Notes under the pieces: generated by a model | What the model saw: the letters and a program-made list of their open reading frames with translations, nothing else | The model's database searches: none | Told to the model about the DNA's origin: nothing | Shown here: piece after piece, positions 9,442 to 18,837 of the stretch | Numbering within the stretch: position 1 is the first letter of the stretch | Layout: every line of letters begins with the position of its first letter | Assembly (NCBI GenBank): GCA_955652915.1 | Contig: CATPCJ010000157.1 | Span: forward strand, 1 to 52,127 | DNA from: an uncultured Bryobacteraceae bacterium | GTDB lineage: Bacteria; Acidobacteriota; Terriglobia; Bryobacterales; Bryobacteraceae | Length of the DNA stretch: 52,127 nt | Reading direction: 5' to 3' | Program-made: the position numbers and the translations under genes

Positions 9442-11934
9442 GTGATCGCCGATCTGCTTCAAATGCCGTTGCCCGGCCAGTCGGGTTACAACGAACTCGC
9501 GCCGGACGGAGTTACTCTACGGCCGCACTGGTCGTCCTTCATCGATTCGCTGCAGGCCATCGGGTCCGACGAATTGGCGCGCCGCTGGGAGCGCGCGGAA
9601 CGCCGCATCCGGGAAAACGGCGTCACTTACAACATCTACACAGACCCTCAAGGCGCGAACCGGCCCCTGGCGATCGATCCGATCCCGTTTCTTATCCCGC
9701 CGGAAGAATGGCGCTTCATCGAGGCGGGCATTATACAGCGGGCCCAACTGCTCAATCTGCTCCTCGAGGATATCTATGGCCCGGGCCGGCTGGTGAAGAA
9801 CGGCGACGTTCCGGCGGCGTTGCTTTTTGCCAATCCGGCCTTTCTGCGGCCATTGACGGGCGTCGCGGTTCCGAAGCATTCGTATCTGCATTTGCTCGGC
9901 GTGGATCTCGCTCGATCGCCGGACGGCCGCTGGTGGGTACTCGCGGACCGCACGCAATCGCCTTCGGGCACTGGATATGCACTCGAAAATCGATCCATCG
10001 TCTCGGACGTTCTGCCGGACGCTTTTCGCACCGCGAATGTCAGGCGCCTGGCTTCCTTTTTCCGGACTCAGCGTGAAGTGCTGCTCGGCTTAGCGCAGTC
10101 CCATCGTCCGCGAGCGGTGCTGCTGACGCCGGGTCCATACAACGAAACTTACTTCGAGCATTCCTACCTGGCCCGGTATCTCGGATTCACGCTGGTCGAA
10201 GGAGGCGATTTAACGGTTCGCGACCGGCGGGTCTACCTGAAAACGGTGGAGGGCTTGCAACCCGTGGACGTAATCCTGCGCCGCGTCGACGACAGTTTCT
10301 GCGATCCGCTGGATCTCCGCGGCGATTCATTCCTGGGAGTCGCGGGATTGGTGGACGCGATCACCGCCGGGAACGTAGTCGTGGCAAATGCGCTGGGAAG
10401 CGGCGTGATCGAGACCGCCGCCATTATGCCGTTTCTCCCCGGCCTCGCTACAAAGCTTCTGGGAGAGCCGCTCAAATTACCGTCCGTGGCCACCTGGTGG
10501 TGTGGTCAGGAATACGCATTGGATTGGGTGCTGCACCATTTGGATGAGGTGGTCGTAAAACCGGCGTTTCCATTGCGTGGAATGGAACCCATTTTCGGCG
10601 CGGATCTAGCAAAAGCGGAAAAACAGAAAATCGGCGATTGGTTGCGTTCACGCCCCTACGAATACGTGGCGCAGGAGCAGATGGCCCTCTCCACCGCCCC
10701 GGTGTGGGACCACGGCCGCCTCTACTCGCGCAGTCTGGTGCTGCGCACGTATGTTCTGAACACCGGTTCAGGTTGGGTCGCGATGCCCGGTGGTTTGGTG
10801 CGCGTGGCCGGAGCCGACGGCCCGGTTGTCTCCATGCAGCGCGGCGGCGGCGGCAAAGACGCCTGGGTTCTGTGGGACGAACCGGTCGACACGTTCAGCA
10901 TGCTGCGTCCGCGCAACCAGCCGGTCCAACTGCAACGTTCTCCAGTGGACTTGCCAAGCCGCGCCGCGGACAACCTTTTCTGGCTGGGCCGCTATGCCGA
11001 GCGGTCGGAATGCATCGCGCGCCTGCTGCGGTGCCTCATGACGCGCGTCCGGAGATCCACCGGCGCCGAACTTTCGTGCCTGTTTCGCTTGCATGGCTGT
11101 TTTGATTCGCAGCACGGCATTCTGCCAAAAGATCGCCCGGCCACGGCGCGCGAGCTGGAAGACGAACTCGTCTCTTTGATGTCGAACGCCGAGCGGCCCG
11201 ACAGCCTGGCGTCCACTCTGGCCGAGGTTCAGCGAGTGGGTGGAAATCTTCGCGAGCGCCTTTCCTCGGATATGTCGCGGCTCGTCGTCGCGCTTGCCGA
11301 ATCCGGTCACACCGAGGAGTACATGCTGTTTGTCGAGTACAACGCCGTACTCAGCGGATGCCTGGAAGTACTTTCCGCATTTTCCGGCATGGAACGTGAA
11401 AATATCACCCGCGGACCGGGCTGGCTCTTCATGAGTCTGGGGCGCAGACTGGAACGAGCGATGCGCTCGGCCAGGCAGTTGCGGGAATTGACGGTGCGGC
11501 TCGATGAGGAAAGCTGGCCTCTGCTGGAATACTTATTGGAAGTGGCCGATAGCTCCATGACTTACCGCTCACGCTACTTCACGACGTTGCAGCCGCTGGC
11601 GGTGCTGGACGTATTGATGGCGGATGAAAGCAATCCTCGATCGTTAAATTTCCAAGTAGCTCATTTGGCTGACTTGTATTCCAAGTTGCCGCGTCATGCT
11701 CCGGACGATCTGCGGGCGATACAGCACGCGCTCGCGCTGCTGCGAGCTTTAGACCTTCAGAAGCTCGATTTTCCACTGCCCGGAAGCGGACGGACGGGCT
11801 CCGATTCCGAAGGACAATTGCAACTAAATCGGTCTCTTGGCTTTGTCCAGAATCTCTTGCCTTCCTGGGCGGATAATATTTCGCTCACTTACTTCGATCA
11901 TGCCCGCACTTACCCGATCAGCATAGGCGGATGA
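9442..11934 (+). CDS. Circularly permuted ATP-grasp type 2 / alpha-E (DUF403) fusion protein
   Basis: An 830-residue cytosolic protein. Residues 1 to about 495 match the circularly permuted ATP-grasp family (older names DUF404/DUF407), with signature stretches such as GVTYNIYTD, LLLEDIYGP and the YNET...RYLG region. Residues about 503-825 form an all-helical alpha-E domain (DUF403) starting DLPSRAADNLFWLGRYAER. In many genomes the two are separate neighbouring genes; here they are joined. The family is predicted to form amide bonds, possibly on peptides; the substrate is unknown. A GTG start is used, with GGAAG about 12 bases upstream. The stop overlaps the start of the transglutaminase gene (ATGA), so the two are translationally coupled. 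Confidence 0.9.
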   Translation: MIADLLQMPLPGQSGYNELAPDGVTLRPHWSSFIDSLQAIGSDELARRWERAERRIRENGVTYNIYTDPQGANRPLAIDPIPFLIPPEEWRFIEAGIIQRAQLLNLLLEDIYGPGRLVKNGDVPAALLFANPAFLRPLTGVAVPKHSYLHLLGVDLARSPDGRWWVLADRTQSPSGTGYALENRSIVSDVLPDAFRTANVRRLASFFRTQREVLLGLAQSHRPRAVLLTPGPYNETYFEHSYLARYLGFTLVEGGDLTVRDRRVYLKTVEGLQPVDVILRRVDDSFCDPLDLRGDSFLGVAGLVDAITAGNVVVANALGSGVIETAAIMPFLPGLATKLLGEPLKLPSVATWWCGQEYALDWVLHHLDEVVVKPAFPLRGMEPIFGADLAKAEKQKIGDWLRSRPYEYVAQEQMALSTAPVWDHGRLYSRSLVLRTYVLNTGSGWVAMPGGLVRVAGADGPVVSMQRGGGGKDAWVLWDEPVDTFSMLRPRNQPVQLQRSPVDLPSRAADNLFWLGRYAERSECIARLLRCLMTRVRRSTGAELSCLFRLHGCFDSQHGILPKDRPATARELEDELVSLMSNAERPDSLASTLAEVQRVGGNLRERLSSDMSRLVVALAESGHTEEYMLFVEYNAVLSGCLEVLSAFSGMERENITRGPGWLFMSLGRRLERAMRSARQLRELTVRLDEESWPLLEYLLEVADSSMTYRSRYFTTLQPLAVLDVLMADESNPRSLNFQVAHLADLYSKLPRHAPDDLRAIQHALALLRALDLQKLDFPLPGSGRTGSDSEGQLQLNRSLGFVQNLLPSWADNISLTYFDHARTYPISIGG

Positions 11935-12806
11935 CTTACCGGATCGTTCATAAAACGACTTACAAGTACAAGCAACCGGTGTCTCTCGGGACTCATGTAG
12001 CCTACCTAACCCCCCGGTCTCAGCCGCACCAGAGTTGTAAGTCGCATGAGTTATTGGTAACACCGGCCCCGGCTGATCTGCGCGAACGGGTGGATTACTT
12101 TGGCAATCCGTGTACGTTCTTCACAATCCGCGAACCGCATACAGAACTAATCATCGAAGCCAGCAGCCGGGTTGTCATCGATGGGCATCCGGTAATCTGG
12201 CCGGAATACTCACCCCCGTGGGACGAAGTGGTTCGTTCTCTGCCGAAGGATCTCAGTCCGGCCGGGCTCGACGCTTACCAGTTCGTGTTTGAGTCGCCTC
12301 GTGTTCCACCAGGCGCCCAGTTTGCGGCGTATGCGTCGCAATCTTTTTCGCGCGTGCGGCCGCTAACCGAAGCATTACTTGATTTCACCGGACGCATCTT
12401 CAAGGATTTCCGGTTCGATTCCAAAGCAACCAATGTGCGGACCTCGCCGGACGAAATACTTCGCTCCGGGAGAGGTGTCTGTCAGGACTTCGCTCATTTA
12501 CAAGTCGCGTGCTTGCGATCGTTGGGCTTGCCCGCCAGGTACGTAAGCGGATATTTACGGACATACCCGCCGCCAGGACGTCCCAGACTAATCGGCGCTG
12601 ATGCTTCGCACGCCTGGGTGTCCGTGTATTGTCCCGGTACGGGTTGGCTGGACGTGGACCCCACCAATAATCTGATCCCGTGCCAGAGTCACGTCACGCT
12701 CGCGTGGGGCCGCGATTACGGCGATGTGAGTCCAGTGCGCGGCGTAATTCTGGGAGGCCGCGACCACAAACTCGAAGTTGGCGTGGATATGGAAGCGCTG
12801 GACTAA
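11931..12806 (+). CDS. Transglutaminase-like protein (bacterial transglutaminase N + core domains)
   Basis: A 291-residue protein with the N-terminal beta region of this family (MTYRIVHKTTYKYKQPVSLG) and a transglutaminase/protease core. The expected triad is visible: C184 in GRGVCQDFAH, H227 in DASHAWVSV and D243 in DVDPTNN. There is no signal peptide, so it should work in the cytoplasm. It overlaps the ATP-grasp/alpha-E gene by four bases. That pairing recurs widely in bacteria and suggests an amide-forming and an amide-cleaving or transferring enzyme acting on the same unknown peptide; this pathway role is inference. Confidence 0.9.
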   Translation: MTYRIVHKTTYKYKQPVSLGTHVAYLTPRSQPHQSCKSHELLVTPAPADLRERVDYFGNPCTFFTIREPHTELIIEASSRVVIDGHPVIWPEYSPPWDEVVRSLPKDLSPAGLDAYQFVFESPRVPPGAQFAAYASQSFSRVRPLTEALLDFTGRIFKDFRFDSKATNVRTSPDEILRSGRGVCQDFAHLQVACLRSLGLPARYVSGYLRTYPPPGRPRLIGADASHAWVSVYCPGTGWLDVDPTNNLIPCQSHVTLAWGRDYGDVSPVRGVILGGRDHKLEVGVDMEALD

Positions 12807-13243
12807 AACATCGTACTGACCAATCCTGGCCAACCTCACTTAGTTTTTCTCGAAAGCCGGAATGCGGGCAAACCCTGTGGGGCGGATCCCCGGTCCGCGC
12901 GGGTCCCCCTGGACGTTATTCATTCGAAGATTCCAATCGCTGCCGGCTAAAAGCCCTATACGCGCCGGCTCCCCAGTGTCTGATGCGCACGGAGCTTATT
13001 CTCCGTGGCGGACATTTTCTTTCGAGGTAAACCGGAGCGGGAGATCCGTGATCCGCCTTGCCGCAGCCCTCGATCCCGTCAACGAATGGGGATCGGCCGA
13101 ATCGACATTCATCGGCATCGAGCGACGAATAGTTTTGTGCCGGATGTCGATTCAGACGATGGCCGTGCGTCTTCGAAGTGAGGACCTACTTAGAGAGAAA
13201 CGGTCCAGATGCAGTTCTAGTTTGGTACGCTAGCTTCATTTAA
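12807..13243. other. Gene-free stretch with a repeat-like hairpin
   Basis: I find no supportable gene here; open frames lack family features. A hairpin at 12882-12898 (GCGGA-TCCCCGG-TCCGC) follows TGTGGGG and resembles the half-element near 44.85 kb, so it may be a decayed copy of the same intergenic repeat family. It lies just after the transglutaminase gene and could help terminate it. Confidence 0.4.
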
Positions 13244-13850
13244 GTGTCTGATGGGTTCGTTGATCTTCCTGGCGTGAGGCTTGCCCATGACATCGCTGGT
13301 CATGGAGATTCCGTTATTTTTCTGCGCGGCAGGTTACTTGATCGACGAATGTGGGATGAGCAGTTCTCGTTTTTCGCCCGACACTATCAGGCCGTCCGGT
13401 ATGACATGCGAAGTGCGGGTCAGAGCGAAACGGCGCCGTCGAGCGAGCTTCTCTTGTTGGTCTGTCCAATTACGCTGCGGCCCTTGATTTCGCGATAGCC
13501 TACCCAACATGGTGCTGAAGCTCGTTCTGGTTTCGCCAGGATTGCGCGGGTATTAATATCGAGATCCGTGGGTCGGCGCGCGCTTGCCGCTATGCTCCAA
13601 GCGCTTGAGCAGCGGAATCTCACTGGTGTGGTGGAGGTGTGTTTTTGACCATGTGGGTCGCTAGCCGGTATCGGACACCCGAGCAAGTCGATCAAGTTTT
13701 GCCCCCAATCTGAGGAAACTCGAACCGCCCGCAATCGGGCGTCTCGCCGAAGTGCATATACCAACCTTAATTGTCCTGGGTGACAAAGATGCACCCGACA
13801 TTCACTCGATCGGCGAATTGATCCACCACCAGACATCGAGGTCGAGCGGG
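13244..13850 (+). pseudogene. Alpha/beta hydrolase pseudogene, several frameshifts
   Basis: The first 65 or so codons read as the start of an alpha/beta hydrolase (GVRLAHDIAGHGDSVIFLRG, then RRMWDEQF and YDMRSAGQS). The similarity then jumps between frames: YAAALDFAIAYP near 13467-13505, LKLVLVSPGLRGY near 13514-13555, and PTLIVLGDKDAPDIHSIGEL near 13763-13820, ending PPPDIEVERE with a stop near 13850. The part that should hold the GxSxG nucleophile is missing, and the usual HGG oxyanion motif reads LRGR. It was probably a small lactonase- or haloperoxidase-like hydrolase and is now dead. Confidence 0.8.
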
Positions 13851-13871
13851 AATAACCTGATATCCAATCCC

Positions 13872-16469
13872 TTAGTCCTCCAGCCCCAATTCCGCGCGTA
13901 ACCGGGCCATGTCGTAGAATGGCTCGCCGGCCTGGCGCTTCCGATCCTCGCCGTTCTCAAAATCTTTCAGGAGGGCGGTCACCAGCTTGCGGCCCTTCGG
14001 GGTTCGCACCGCCTCTCGCGGCGTCTTTCCGTCCAGCGCCGGAAGATTCATGTCCGGCCATCCGCGGTAGTGATCCTCCATGAAGCGCCCCACTGCCTCA
14101 TTGAGTACTTCCTTTGGAATCTCCTCCTCGGCCGGCCGGGCGCCCCGAGGCTCTTCCGCCGCCCTCCGCCGGAGTTCCTTCTGCGTGGTGAACTCATCGC
14201 GCAGATGCTGCAGCGACTCACCCGTTAGGCCTGACAGCAATAGTTTTCCCCGCTCCAAGCGCTGCTTCGAATTGCACTCCAGCACAAGTTCATTGCTAAC
14301 GATCTGGATGTTCCCCAACACGGTCCGCTTCCTGTCAAACCAGACAAAATGCTTTTGCGCCCCCTCACGGCTGATGTCGGCATCGAACTCGGGGCACATC
14401 TCCAGGGCCCCGATTACCGCGGCCTCGTCGATCATTCTGTGCACCGCCTTAGAGAAGAGCAGTTCCTCGCCGTCCGTGTTGGACAGCCGAAGCGATTCCA
14501 TCCAGTCCGCTGCGATGTCAAAAGACTGGCGGCGAATCCGCGCCCAGTTCATCTTCAGATAGTCCCGCCATTCCAGGCCCGCTTTCTTGCGGTCCTCTTC
14601 CATCCATTCGAGAAGCGGTTCAATGTTAGGGCGCGGCACGGTGACTCCGATACCGCCAAGCTCGGTGCCGCGTTCACCGGGCAACACGCGAGCGAGTAAC
14701 CCGTCCCATCGCGCCAGTTGTGTCGACATACTCACATCGTGAGCAAAGAACGTCTCACCGAATATAAGATCTTTTAGTTTGATCCCGACTCCGGCAGTCA
14801 GCTCCTGAACTTCATAAAGCCCCACGAAGCTCCGCGACCAGGCTTCCACCATATTCCGTTCGCGTTCCGTGATGCGGGATCCATGCCGCACCAGAAACTC
14901 CTGCATGACTGTGCGGCCCAGGCTCCGCGCTACCCGGTCATGCAGTATCCAGTCGACCACGGCGATATTTGCCGCGTCTCCGTCATCCTGCAACCGATCG
15001 CCAAAAAGCTCTTCGATCGCAAGCTTGAATTCCCGTTCCGGCAGTACCTCACCGAGAAACTCGCCGATGCGCTTCCGCAAGCCTGCCAACTCATTCGTCC
15101 CGCGCACAGCAGCCGTATCCTGGTTCCGCGGCTCATCCCGGCCCTTGTCTGAATCGAGATGGCATTTCTTGTACTTCTTGCCACTACCGCACCAGCATGC
15201 CTCGTTGCGCCCAAGGCCGGCCTTTCGCCGCGCCGGTTCCGGCACCGGCGGAACTTCTTCTTCCTCTTCCTCCTCTTCGTCGTCATCCCAATCCACTTCG
15301 CCCGCGCAGATTTCGTACACCGTCCCGCGCGAAGGCTCCATCGAAACCGGCGGAATTCCATCTTGAATGAGAGCGGCCAGCAGGCCATCGCATTCACGCT
15401 GGGCCTTCCGGGACAGCCGGCCACGCTGCCGCGCCAAAGCCGCGCGGCCCAAGGTCACTCCCTCAGGCCCTTTCGCGAGCGCCATCGCACCCAGGAGCGT
15501 AGGAAAGAACGCGTTGCGATCCTCCATTTTCATCGGCTCGAGGTTTTCGCTCAGCCGCTCGAGTAAAGACCCGGCCGGATCGAGCTCGGGATGCCGGAGA
15601 ATCTGCTCAGCCACCGCAAGCCGCTCAGCCGGCCCCAGCCCGCCGGCAATCGACTTGATGAACTGCCGCGCCGATTCCTCCGGATGGCGCTCGACGATCC
15701 GGCCTACCGCCCACGATGAAATGCCCGCCAACACCTCATGGTCCAGATCGACGAACTCCAGCAGATGGGGGATCTCCGCGGGAGAGCCGGTTTCACCCAA
15801 AAGCGCCAATGCATTCTCGACAGTACTATCGCCGTCATCGCCAAGGAAATCCTGTGCCCAATCCCGTAGCACCCCTACCAGCAGAGGCACCATGGATTCG
15901 CCTTCGCCAATGACCGCGTCAACAGTTTCGACGTCCAGCTCGCCCTCTTCCTGTATTTGCTGAAGCAAGCGGAGCGGGCGCAGCCGCTCCGTAACGGACT
16001 CCGGCTCCTCGTCACGCTTCCCGCGCATCGCAAGGGCGACTAGCCTCCTTTGCGTGCTGGCGGGAAGTTTCCTGAAGTCCTCAAGAACCTTTCCGTGGAG
16101 TCCTGTCTTCTGAAGATCCACGCCTTCCAGAAACGGTTCGTCGTTGTCCAAGCGTTTACTGATCCCCAGTTCGCCCAGGGCCTCAGCCAGCGCGACCGAT
16201 TCGGGCTCATGAAAAAGCATCTGGGACAACTGCAAATAGGGAGGACTGGTGCACGGATGGGCTTGAACGGCGCGCCAGAAATACTCCTTCGCCCGTGCAA
16301 AGTCGCCCGCTTCTATCCGCAACCGGCCCAGTCCGATCATCCCGATGTGGTCGTCCGGGTCCAGTTCCAGCATCTTCTGATAGGTTTGCTCGGCGGTTGT
16401 CTTGCCAGCGTCGAAGTCGCTCCACAAGCGCTTGCGGACATCATAGACAGATTCAGGGAGAAAGAGCAT
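13872..16469 (-). CDS. Large SEC-C motif protein with N-terminal TPR-like helices
   Basis: An 865-residue soluble protein of unknown function. Residues about 15-110 look like TPR helices (TYQKMLELDPDDHIGMIGLG). A long helical, HEAT-like region follows, then an acidic tract (DWDDDEEEEEEEEVPPVPEP) and a zinc-binding SEC-C motif near residues 415-435 (CWCGSGKKYKKCH), the metal site first known from the SecA C terminus. The C-terminal half is helical and unassigned. SEC-C with TPR-like repeats suggests a scaffolding or ribosome- or chaperone-associated role, but nothing in the context confirms this. It stands alone between two decayed regions yet has a long intact frame. Confidence 0.75.
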   Translation of the reverse strand: MLFLPESVYDVRKRLWSDFDAGKTTAEQTYQKMLELDPDDHIGMIGLGRLRIEAGDFARAKEYFWRAVQAHPCTSPPYLQLSQMLFHEPESVALAEALGELGISKRLDNDEPFLEGVDLQKTGLHGKVLEDFRKLPASTQRRLVALAMRGKRDEEPESVTERLRPLRLLQQIQEEGELDVETVDAVIGEGESMVPLLVGVLRDWAQDFLGDDGDSTVENALALLGETGSPAEIPHLLEFVDLDHEVLAGISSWAVGRIVERHPEESARQFIKSIAGGLGPAERLAVAEQILRHPELDPAGSLLERLSENLEPMKMEDRNAFFPTLLGAMALAKGPEGVTLGRAALARQRGRLSRKAQRECDGLLAALIQDGIPPVSMEPSRGTVYEICAGEVDWDDDEEEEEEEEVPPVPEPARRKAGLGRNEACWCGSGKKYKKCHLDSDKGRDEPRNQDTAAVRGTNELAGLRKRIGEFLGEVLPEREFKLAIEELFGDRLQDDGDAANIAVVDWILHDRVARSLGRTVMQEFLVRHGSRITERERNMVEAWSRSFVGLYEVQELTAGVGIKLKDLIFGETFFAHDVSMSTQLARWDGLLARVLPGERGTELGGIGVTVPRPNIEPLLEWMEEDRKKAGLEWRDYLKMNWARIRRQSFDIAADWMESLRLSNTDGEELLFSKAVHRMIDEAAVIGALEMCPEFDADISREGAQKHFVWFDRKRTVLGNIQIVSNELVLECNSKQRLERGKLLLSGLTGESLQHLRDEFTTQKELRRRAAEEPRGARPAEEEIPKEVLNEAVGRFMEDHYRGWPDMNLPALDGKTPREAVRTPKGRKLVTALLKDFENGEDRKRQAGEPFYDMARLRAELGLED

Positions 16470-16966
16470 GACTCTCTATTTTATTATCCGGCGCGCCAGT
16501 TGCCTATGACGCCACAGGCGTACGGACTTCGACTAGGAACTCGATATCGACCGCGCAATGAACTACGCCACCGGATGCGGCGGGGGAGATCTGTTCCGCC
16601 TCCGAGCCGGCAATGCCCCCGGCGGATCGGCTCATCAGCCGGGCAGCTCTGCAGCGCACGAGAAACGGGCGGAACACCTCCGATGTAACCGTTTTCCGGC
16701 GAGGGTGAGTTGATCACGACTTTTCTGCTAAGGTCAGGCACCCAAGGGTCACCGTGTTCCGTGATAACAGACTCAGAGCCCTTGCGCCTCTTGTAGAGGT
16801 TGGCGGTCAGGCCAAGCACGACAGGCTACTTTAACAAGGTAGTTCGGCTCTCCTTGAGTTCAGCGGGAAGAACGGCCACCGACGGACTCCACGTCGAACA
16901 TCGGGGAACACTGCTCTTCCGCGGGGCGAGCCTGGCCGAAATCATCCAGCGCCCTCCGATTCCGGG
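16470..16966. other. Gene-free stretch, no recognisable gene
   Basis: About 500 bp upstream of the SEC-C gene. One 111-codon minus-strand frame (16484-16819) exists but resembles no family I know and has no convincing ribosome binding site. Together with the adjacent remnant it looks like decaying DNA. It must contain the promoter of the SEC-C gene, but I cannot place it. Confidence 0.4.
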
Positions 16967-17351
16967 TCACGCCGCCTGATGGCTCGGCTGGTGGTAAAGG
17001 TGCAACAACTGATCGGCACGGCGAGAGACGCGTACGTCCGGCCGTCGTCGTCGCTGAATTCGACTTCGTAGACGCAGGGCGTAAGATTTTCGACAACGGT
17101 CCCGACCTGCCCCCGAACAAGCCCCTCCCCGGGTACATCTTCGAGAAGCGCAACCACTTCGAAATCGACCGTATATCGCTCGCCATATTCGTCAGCGTCG
17201 CCTTCCGCAACGTCGAATCTGTCTGCGTCAATCCGAGGGCTGAAGCGAAGACGCGCGCCTTGCGCCGGCCGCGTGGGTGAAGGGCGTTGAGGCAGTAGTC
17301 GCGCAGCTTTGCGAGATCAACAACGGCATGCTCGCCTCCGGGTAACTTCAT
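16967..17351 (-). pseudogene. Collapsed DUF6883-DUF4926 gene pair
   Basis: Reading from 17351 down, an ATG start opens a DUF6883-like N terminus (MKLPGGEHAVVDLAKLRDYC, then HPRGRRKARVFASALGL). A frameshift near 17225 leads into RFDVAEGDADEYGERYTVDF, still DUF6883-like. The sequence then passes directly into a DUF4926-like protein (VALLEDVPGEGLVRGQVGTV, then YEVEFSDDDGRTYASLAV). A second frameshift gives ADQLLHLYHQPSHQAA and a stop at 16967-16969. The C terminus of the first protein is missing, so a deletion seems to have fused two small neighbouring genes, followed by frameshifts. A GTG at 17157 could still start a shortened DUF4926 frame. Confidence 0.7.
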
Positions 17352-17504
17352 CTCGAACGAGCGTAACCGAGACCCACCACTAGGTAGTTAAAAGGGCCGA
17401 AAAGTTTCGATGGATCAGCGGTCACGGAGGCGTAGCGGCTCATTCGCACAAACACCACTAAAGCAATCCAAACATCGACCTGTTAACTACTCAGTAGACG
17501 CAGA

Positions 17505-18761
17505 TCAAGCTTTCATCGCCCGCACTTCACCCAAACGGCGCTCCAGAAAACGGCGCTCGCTGTCATTAGTGACCAGCGTGAGGGCCGTCGCGTAGCTTTT
17601 CGCGGCTTCCTCCGAGGATCCGCTGCGGCGCAACAGATCGGCGCGCGCGGAATGCAGCAGATGATAGCCGTCGAGATCGCCGGCGGCGGTAAGCTCATCA
17701 ATAAGCGCGAGCGCCGCGCGAGGACCTTGCACCATCGCGATTGCCACCGCGCGGTTCAACGCCACGATGGGAGAGGGCTGGAGGCTCTCGAGCACCTCGT
17801 ACAACCGGAGGATCTGTGGCCAGTCCGTATCTTGGGCCCTTGCCGCCCGGCAGTGCAGGGCCGCGATCGCCGCCTGTACGGCAAATGGGCCGGGTCCCCC
17901 TCGAAGAGACTCGTCGACCAGCGGCAACGCTTCGGCGATCTGACGTTGATCCCAGCGGCTGCGGTCCTGCTCTTCGAGAACAACTATATCGCTGGCCTCA
18001 TCGAGACGTGCATCGCGCCGTGCATCGTGCAGCAGCATGAGTGCTACCAGACCAGTCACTTCAGCCGGTGGCTGCGGCGACAGCAGCGTCCTCACGGCGC
18101 GTCCAAGACGGATGGCCTCGGCGCAAAGATCGGTCCGCACCAACGGTCCACTTCGAGTGGTTGCATAGCCTTCGTTGAAGACCAGATAGATCACCGTCAG
18201 CACCGCGTCGAGCCGCTCCGGCATATCGTATGTGCCGGGCACTGTATACGGAATACGCGCGTCGCGAATCTTACGCTTGGCCCGCACCAGCCGCTGCGCC
18301 ATCGTTACCGGCGGCACCAGAAATGCGCGCGCGATCTCGTCCGTCTCCAGGCCGCCCAGCGTGCGGAGTGTCAGCGCGACCTGTGATTCAAGCGCCAGCG
18401 CCGGATGGCAGCAGGTGAAGATCAGGCGAAGGCGCTCGTCGGGGATTTCGGCCGTGTCGTAGTCCGGCTCCTCGATGGTTTTCATCCACCCGGGGTTGGC
18501 GTATGTTTCAATATTTTCCTTGAATCGCGTTGAACGCCGGATACGGTCGATGGCCTTGTGGCGGGCTGTCTGTATGATCCAAGCGCGTGGGATATCCGGG
18601 ATGCCGGAGGTGCGCCACTGATCCACGGCGGCCGTAAATGCTTCTTGCGCAGCTTCTTCGGCGATTTCGAAGTCGCCCACGAGACGAATTAGGGACGCGA
18701 CGATCCGGCCCCAGTCCGAGCGATAGACCGCCTCCACCGCCTCATCGGCATTACAATGCAT
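17505..18761 (-). CDS. ECF sigma factor with C-terminal helical extension (ECF42-like)
   Basis: An RNA polymerase sigma factor of the extracytoplasmic-function type. Sigma region 2 is near residues 10-80 (EEAAQEAFTAAVDQW, HKAIDRIRRS) and region 4 near 110-165 (TLGGLETDEIARAFLVPP, MAQRLVRAKRKIRDA). A roughly 230-residue TPR-like C-terminal extension, the DUF6596 type, follows. I chose the ATG at 18761 (MHCNADEAVE); a longer frame to 18848 would run into the divergent gene and lacks family similarity. Sigma factors of this build are typically found beside YCII/DGPF genes, as here. There is no anti-sigma gene; the C-terminal extension may control activity instead. Confidence 0.88.
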   Translation of the reverse strand: MHCNADEAVEAVYRSDWGRIVASLIRLVGDFEIAEEAAQEAFTAAVDQWRTSGIPDIPRAWIIQTARHKAIDRIRRSTRFKENIETYANPGWMKTIEEPDYDTAEIPDERLRLIFTCCHPALALESQVALTLRTLGGLETDEIARAFLVPPVTMAQRLVRAKRKIRDARIPYTVPGTYDMPERLDAVLTVIYLVFNEGYATTRSGPLVRTDLCAEAIRLGRAVRTLLSPQPPAEVTGLVALMLLHDARRDARLDEASDIVVLEEQDRSRWDQRQIAEALPLVDESLRGGPGPFAVQAAIAALHCRAARAQDTDWPQILRLYEVLESLQPSPIVALNRAVAIAMVQGPRAALALIDELTAAGDLDGYHLLHSARADLLRRSGSSEEAAKSYATALTLVTNDSERRFLERRLGEVRAMKA

Positions 18762-18837
18762 GAACCGATGGTAAAAAAAATCTTCGAGGTTGTCGATCCA
18801 GCCGTTGGCCGTTCGACTATGTAATAGAGGCGCACAC

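Noticed and set aside
12862-13233. 123-codon plus-strand frame before the hydrolase pseudogene
   Set aside because: No domain, no good ribosome binding site, low-complexity Arg/Ser-rich translation.
16484-16819. 111-codon minus-strand frame
   Set aside because: No recognisable family or start signal; it lies in a decaying stretch.
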